This document shows, piece after piece, positions 60,254-64,000 of a DNA stretch of 64,000 bases. Below the pieces are notes generated by a model, which worked only from the letters and a program-made list of their open reading frames with translations, did no database searches and had not been told where the DNA came from. Numbering within the stretch: the first letter of the stretch is position 1; each line of letters starts with the position of its first letter. The translations under genes were made by a program, and so were the position numbers. This stretch comes from Obelidium mucronatum (lineage: Eukaryota > Chytridiomycota > Chytridiomycetes > Chytridiales > Chytriomycetaceae), in NCBI GenBank assembly GCA_025765595.1, contig JAIVFH010000050.1:124001-188000 (forward strand), written 5' to 3'.

Positions 60254-61268
60254 TCAAAACTTTGTTGTCCAAGCAGTAACTAAATCATAAAACTCTGCAC
60301 ATCGAATCACTTCCTCATGCTTGCCCGTCAACTTTTCGATTTCATATTCTATTAGGCCACGATTTCTCCCCTGCTTCAATGCCCTTTCTGAATCCCAATA
60401 AGCGATTGTACCAATCTTGTGCTTGAGCCACATCGACAAGTTCATCGTTGAGAGAATGAATGATCAAGTGTGGAATCAGACAAACACCTTGTCCGTCCAA
60501 AGGAGGGTTGAAGGCTGTTACGAGAGACGGAGATCCAGCAACCCAGCCATTATCTGCTTCCAACCCAAACACCGAGTCAATAAACCAGGCGCGGTAATCC
60601 GGGAAATTCTTTACAAGCAGAGGGATATTATAGATTCCCTCGACGCCAATATATCCCCTTCATTTTCGCCATCCAGGAATACTTTGGTCCTGTTCCAGCC
60701 GTTCCGACGAGTGCCGTCAAAGCCGTTTCGACATAGCCCGCATCGGCGGCCAAGAAGGCGCCAATCTGTGCACCCGCCGAGTGGCCAAGCACGAACCAGC
60801 GCGCCGGAGCCCAGTCCCTGACGGCGCGCGCGGCGGCGCAGTCCTGATTTGTCAGCAGGCCGGCGGCGGCGGCAAGCAGCCACGCGACGCCGCGCGCGAC
60901 GTCCTCGACGTGCGACGGGTGTCTGATGCGCGCGATGGTTTCGGCGCCGCGGACCGTCGACAGCCGATAGCCAACGACGGCGACGCCGAGGCCGCGCGCC
61001 GTGAATTGCTTCGCGATGGCGCCGAACTTGCCCGGGTTCTCGGACCGCCACGCGCCGCTGTTGGTAAGTCAGCAACGGCAACAGTCACAAGCGAAAGCAT
61101 TAAAAGTTACCCGTGGATCACAACAAGCAGCGGCGTCGACGAGTCTATGGTCCCGCTGGGGAGGTGCAGATCTAGAATCTGGTACGCTTGCGACTGCTCC
61201 GGGCGCAGGTCGGGTGCATCCGGAGGCGTGTTTGGCGGGAGATAGGAAACTTTTGTGAATTCTGTCAT
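60254..61268 (-). CDS. Alpha/beta hydrolase, esterase or kynurenine-formamidase-like
   Basis: Predicted cytosolic hydrolase of about 319 residues. Exons 61268..61111 and 61057..60254, intron 53 nt. The oxyanion motif HGG is completed at the junction (LLVVIHG|GAWRSENPGKFG). Then GLGVAVVGYRLS, a nucleophile elbow GHSAGAQIGAFLA, YIGVEGIYNIPLLV, a possible catalytic Asp in IIHSLNDELVD and His in TGKHEEVI. One extra G in the G4 run near 60651-60654 and another extra base near 60388-60400 break the frame; both sides read as family sequence. The segment 60690-61060 is very GC-rich compared with the 3' half. The HSLNDELVD and GKH blocks resemble formamidases, but the substrate is not decided. Confidence 0.78.
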
Positions 61269-61299
61269 TCAACACACTTTTTACAGCTACTTAACTTGA

Positions 61300-63239
61300 T
61301 CACACCAACTGATCCATCCAATGCTTAATCCTCAACAACGCAAATCGATCAGCCGCTGCATAATCGAAATCTGGATCCACGCGAAGGTACTCTGTTTCCA
61401 TCATCACCTGCGTAACCACTTCTCGAAACAAAGAATCTGGTATTTTGGCTTCCAACCGCTCTCTCCATTCACGTAATCGCAACTCTCCCATCTTGGGTCC
61501 CAACGCCTTTCCTGGAGACTCGCAGCACTGTAATACAAGCTCTAACGCATCTTCTTCTGTGATGTACGCTGAATTGGCTTGAATAAAGTCAACAGCCTTT
61601 TCAATCGTCCAGTTTCGAGTATGCAGGCCAGTGTCCACGACCAAGAGAATAGCGTTTTGGAGCTCTCGCTCGAGTTTCCCGAAATGTTGAAGTGGTGACT
61701 GATAGAACCCGAGTTCTTGGCCACAGGATTCCACATAGGAAGGCCACGCCATAGTTTTCTCGGCGCAGTGTGTTTTGTACAGGTATGCATAGAAGGGGGT
61801 TTCCTTGTCGATTGATTGAGATGTTTCGTATTGGAGATGCGCTCCAGGGTATATCTGATTCAAGACAATCGCTTCCCATTGATGATTGGGGAGACTCAGT
61901 AATTTCTTGATGTTCACCACGATGGCTTGTAATTTGGGCGCGAATTTGATGGGTGTGTATCGAACGAAAACAACGGGGCTTGTTTCCTCATTTTCGAATT
62001 CTGGGTCCAGTTTCACGACTGGCAGCATGACGTATCCTTTGCTGGAAAAAGATTTTTCCTTCAGTTCCGAATGCAATCAATCCATGAAGTAAGATTCACT
62101 CACGTTCTTGTTGTCAACGTGAAACGAAACGTTCCACAGTTTTCAAAAGCTCTATTGCAAAGAAGGGAAAACTTTTGGAAGGCCATATCTGCATCTGTTT
62201 CAAATAGCTCGGGGCACTTTTCGCGATCCCTTAAAGAAGAAGCAAAAGCCCTGAAATCGTCGCGCGCGAGAACAGTACGCATGACTTGTTGTATCCCTAA
62301 AATTTGATTGATTCCAATTTCTTGGATTTCATTGGCTGTATGATTTGAAAGGCAGTATTCGTGGATATATGCTTGATACGCCTGTTTTTTTTTTGTATGA
62401 GTGTGAATGGCGCCGCAATAACTCACACACATGATACACACCTTCTCATATCCAGGAAGACCATAAACTCCAGCCGATTGCCTTACTCTAGGAAGATACA
62501 ACTGTTGAAGAAAGTGCGCCAGTTTCCTATACCCAGCAAACACTTTCTTGACCGACTCTCTCAACTTCTTTTCTTGCTCCACCATTTCAGCCGGTGACAA
62601 TTTAAACTCTCCCGTTGAATACGGTGGAATAAAGAGACTACTGCTGGAAACATCTGCTCGGGCTTGTGTGTTGCAGAATTTAATCCATCGCTGGACTGTG
62701 TCTCGGTTCATTGTCGTGTTGCGTTCGATGGCATCTTTAAGGTTTTGGATTGCGGTATCGAATTGGGGGATAAGCTTTTCCAAGCGTTGGTGGTGGTTTG
62801 CTAGGTCTTCTAGTGTTTCAAGGTGTGTCCATTCAAAGTACGATTCGAGGTGGAACAGAGGGTTATGGTCCCTAGCATAGGATACGAATCAGTATAAACA
62901 CACCCTGGAGTAACAAGTGCAGGCTCACCTCGACACCAGCCCAAGCGCAAACGCCGCCAGCGCCTGCCCTCGCGCCAAGTCCGCCGCCACGACGCCCTCC
63001 AGCACTTTGATTGGAACTTCGGCCGACGGCAGAATTCTTGCGCCGATAAAGTCGCTCAGACTGGCGCGCAGCTGCGCAGTCGCGTCCCGATGGACGGCGG
63101 CGGCGTCCGCCGAAAGATCAAACAGCGCAGCCTCGGCGGCGCCGCCAGCGCGGACGCCAATGTCTGCGAGCAGAAACGGGTGGCCGCTGCTGCGCAGCCG
63201 GGCGGCGGCGTAAAGAGCGAGGATCGACGCCGTGGTCAT
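61300..63239 (-). CDS. DUF885 family protein
   Basis: Members of this family are metallopeptidase-like proteins best known from bacteria; substrates in fungi are unknown. Exons 63239..62929, 62871..62442, 62381..62104 and 62041..61300, introns 57, 60 and 62 nt, 586 residues with no slip. DUF885 blocks: YLPRVRQSAGVYGLPGYEK|AYQAYIHEYCLSNHTANEI, LNQIYPGAHLQYE, PSYVESCGQELGFY, and LVVDTGLHTRNWTIEKAVDF. The typical HExxH-like region is not obvious, so activity is uncertain. Exon 1 is Ala-rich and very GC-rich. It is tandem with the hydrolase gene on the same strand, 31 bp upstream of its start. Confidence 0.8.
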
Positions 63240-63450
63240 TGGTGGTTGGGTGATTAAAAAGAAATATTGTGTAGTTTGATTAAAAAAGATTGTCGTCGGG
63301 CGGGCCGAAGCTGAGAGCTATTGGGTTCAGGGGAATCGAGATGCCTTCTATTGGTTTATTGATTTTATTGTGTTGTTATCATGGGATTCGGAGGTTAGTG
63401 GAAGGTGGTGGGTTGTTGACAAGAATCGCCGTGGCGGGTCATGCTACACA

Positions 63451-63863
63451 ATGGCTGAAAGTGGGTTTGGATGCAGGCTCTACATTGCGTTCCCCGAAAC
63501 AAAGCAAACTAGTATTTTGCATATCTTTCTGGTCTGCCATTGTTGATGTTTGAATTCTAACGTGCATCACTTTAGACTTCTTCAGTTGCTTTGATGGGGG
63601 TATGCTGGTTTCCAATATGCCGGTTGTTCCACTTTCCCAAGCCACGGAGCCCCTGTGCCACGTCGGGCCACCAGTGGAATGGATGCGGCCAAGTATTTTC
63701 CACGAACTGAGCAAGGATGGTGCGATTAACCAATGATTTTATCAATGATTTGACATACTTTGCAGGCCAAACTCAAGCTTTGCCTATCAAGGCTATCGTG
63801 GGCACATTCAGCGACTCCGACAAGCAAATCTGGCAGAGTTTATTTCGAGACAGGGTGGAATGA
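63451..63863 (+). CDS. Small unidentified protein, 100 residues
   Basis: Built from three exons: 63451-63511, 63576-63719 and 63766-63863, with introns of 64 and 46 nt (GTATTT...TTTAG and GTGCGA...TTGCAG). The joined frame is open and reads as ordinary soluble protein: MAESGFGCRLYIAF, MPVVPLSQATEPLCHVGPP, LPIKAIVGTFSDSDKQIWQ. No signal peptide or membrane segment is seen. I do not recognise the family. The start is uncertain because upstream in-frame sequence could belong to another exon. Confidence 0.5.
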
Positions 63864-64000
63864 GCATTGGATAGATTTGCAAATGTGTGTATGTTTTTGC
63901 TTTAGTTATGTTTGCTGTAGTTATTTTTGCTTTAGTTATTTTTGTTATGAGCTTTGGTTATTGTTGGATTAAAGTGTTGGTTTTTGAGTCGAGTTTCCTG

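Overview
The window looks like nuclear DNA of an early-diverging fungus, most likely a chytrid-type zoosporic fungus. Evidence: translation elongation factor 3 (EF-3), a Zn2Cys6 factor and a WOPR (Gti1/Pac2) factor are fungal families. Genes carry many short GT-AG introns, mostly 45-110 nt. Several families patchy or absent in most Dikarya are present (a JMJD6-type JmjC protein, a C12orf4/FERRY3 relative, LRR and TPR receptor-like genes). No prokaryotic or viral genes were recognised. Exon joins are my own, based on splice sites, frame and family conservation.

Layout. 0-19 kb: a broken unidentified gene, an S10 carboxypeptidase with a hAT-like MITE in one intron, a Zn2Cys6 factor, PEX11, a cadherin-like/RING/TRAF/TPR protein, a four-EF-hand protein, JMJD6 and EF-3. 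19-24 kb: an HBS1-like ribosome-rescue GTPase whose frame is broken many times, and a ZIP metal transporter.

24.4-40.9 kb is the notable part. It holds five complete two-exon genes and one decayed copy of one family, interleaved with two receptor-like genes; a further complete copy lies at 56.9 kb. Family members share an N-terminal PPxY motif, a conserved helix ending RRLE with a phase-0 intron directly after it, a VWA domain with full MIDAS residues, an RRxS-like site, and in most a terminal CaaX box (CIIQ, CVIQ or CCIQ). The interleaved genes are a membrane protein with a SHxW/WxDxFC domain plus TPRs (NLR-like layout) and a large secreted, probably surface-anchored LRR protein built by duplication of a six-exon block. 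The cluster looks like a fast-evolving recognition or membrane-signalling locus; that function is inference.

41-64 kb: an unidentified protein, an ABCC transporter, an RMD1/DUF155 protein, an OPT oligopeptide transporter, a small membrane protein, FERRY3 with an internal UBA, the dispersed VWA gene, a WOPR factor, a small Cys-rich membrane protein, an alpha/beta hydrolase, a DUF885 protein and a small unknown gene.

Two window-wide properties matter to a user. Many otherwise conserved genes contain one-base frame slips, often in homopolymers, which suggests consensus indels rather than true pseudogenes (HBS1 is the extreme case). Also, several genes have a sharply GC-rich exon, usually the first, next to ordinary-composition exons.
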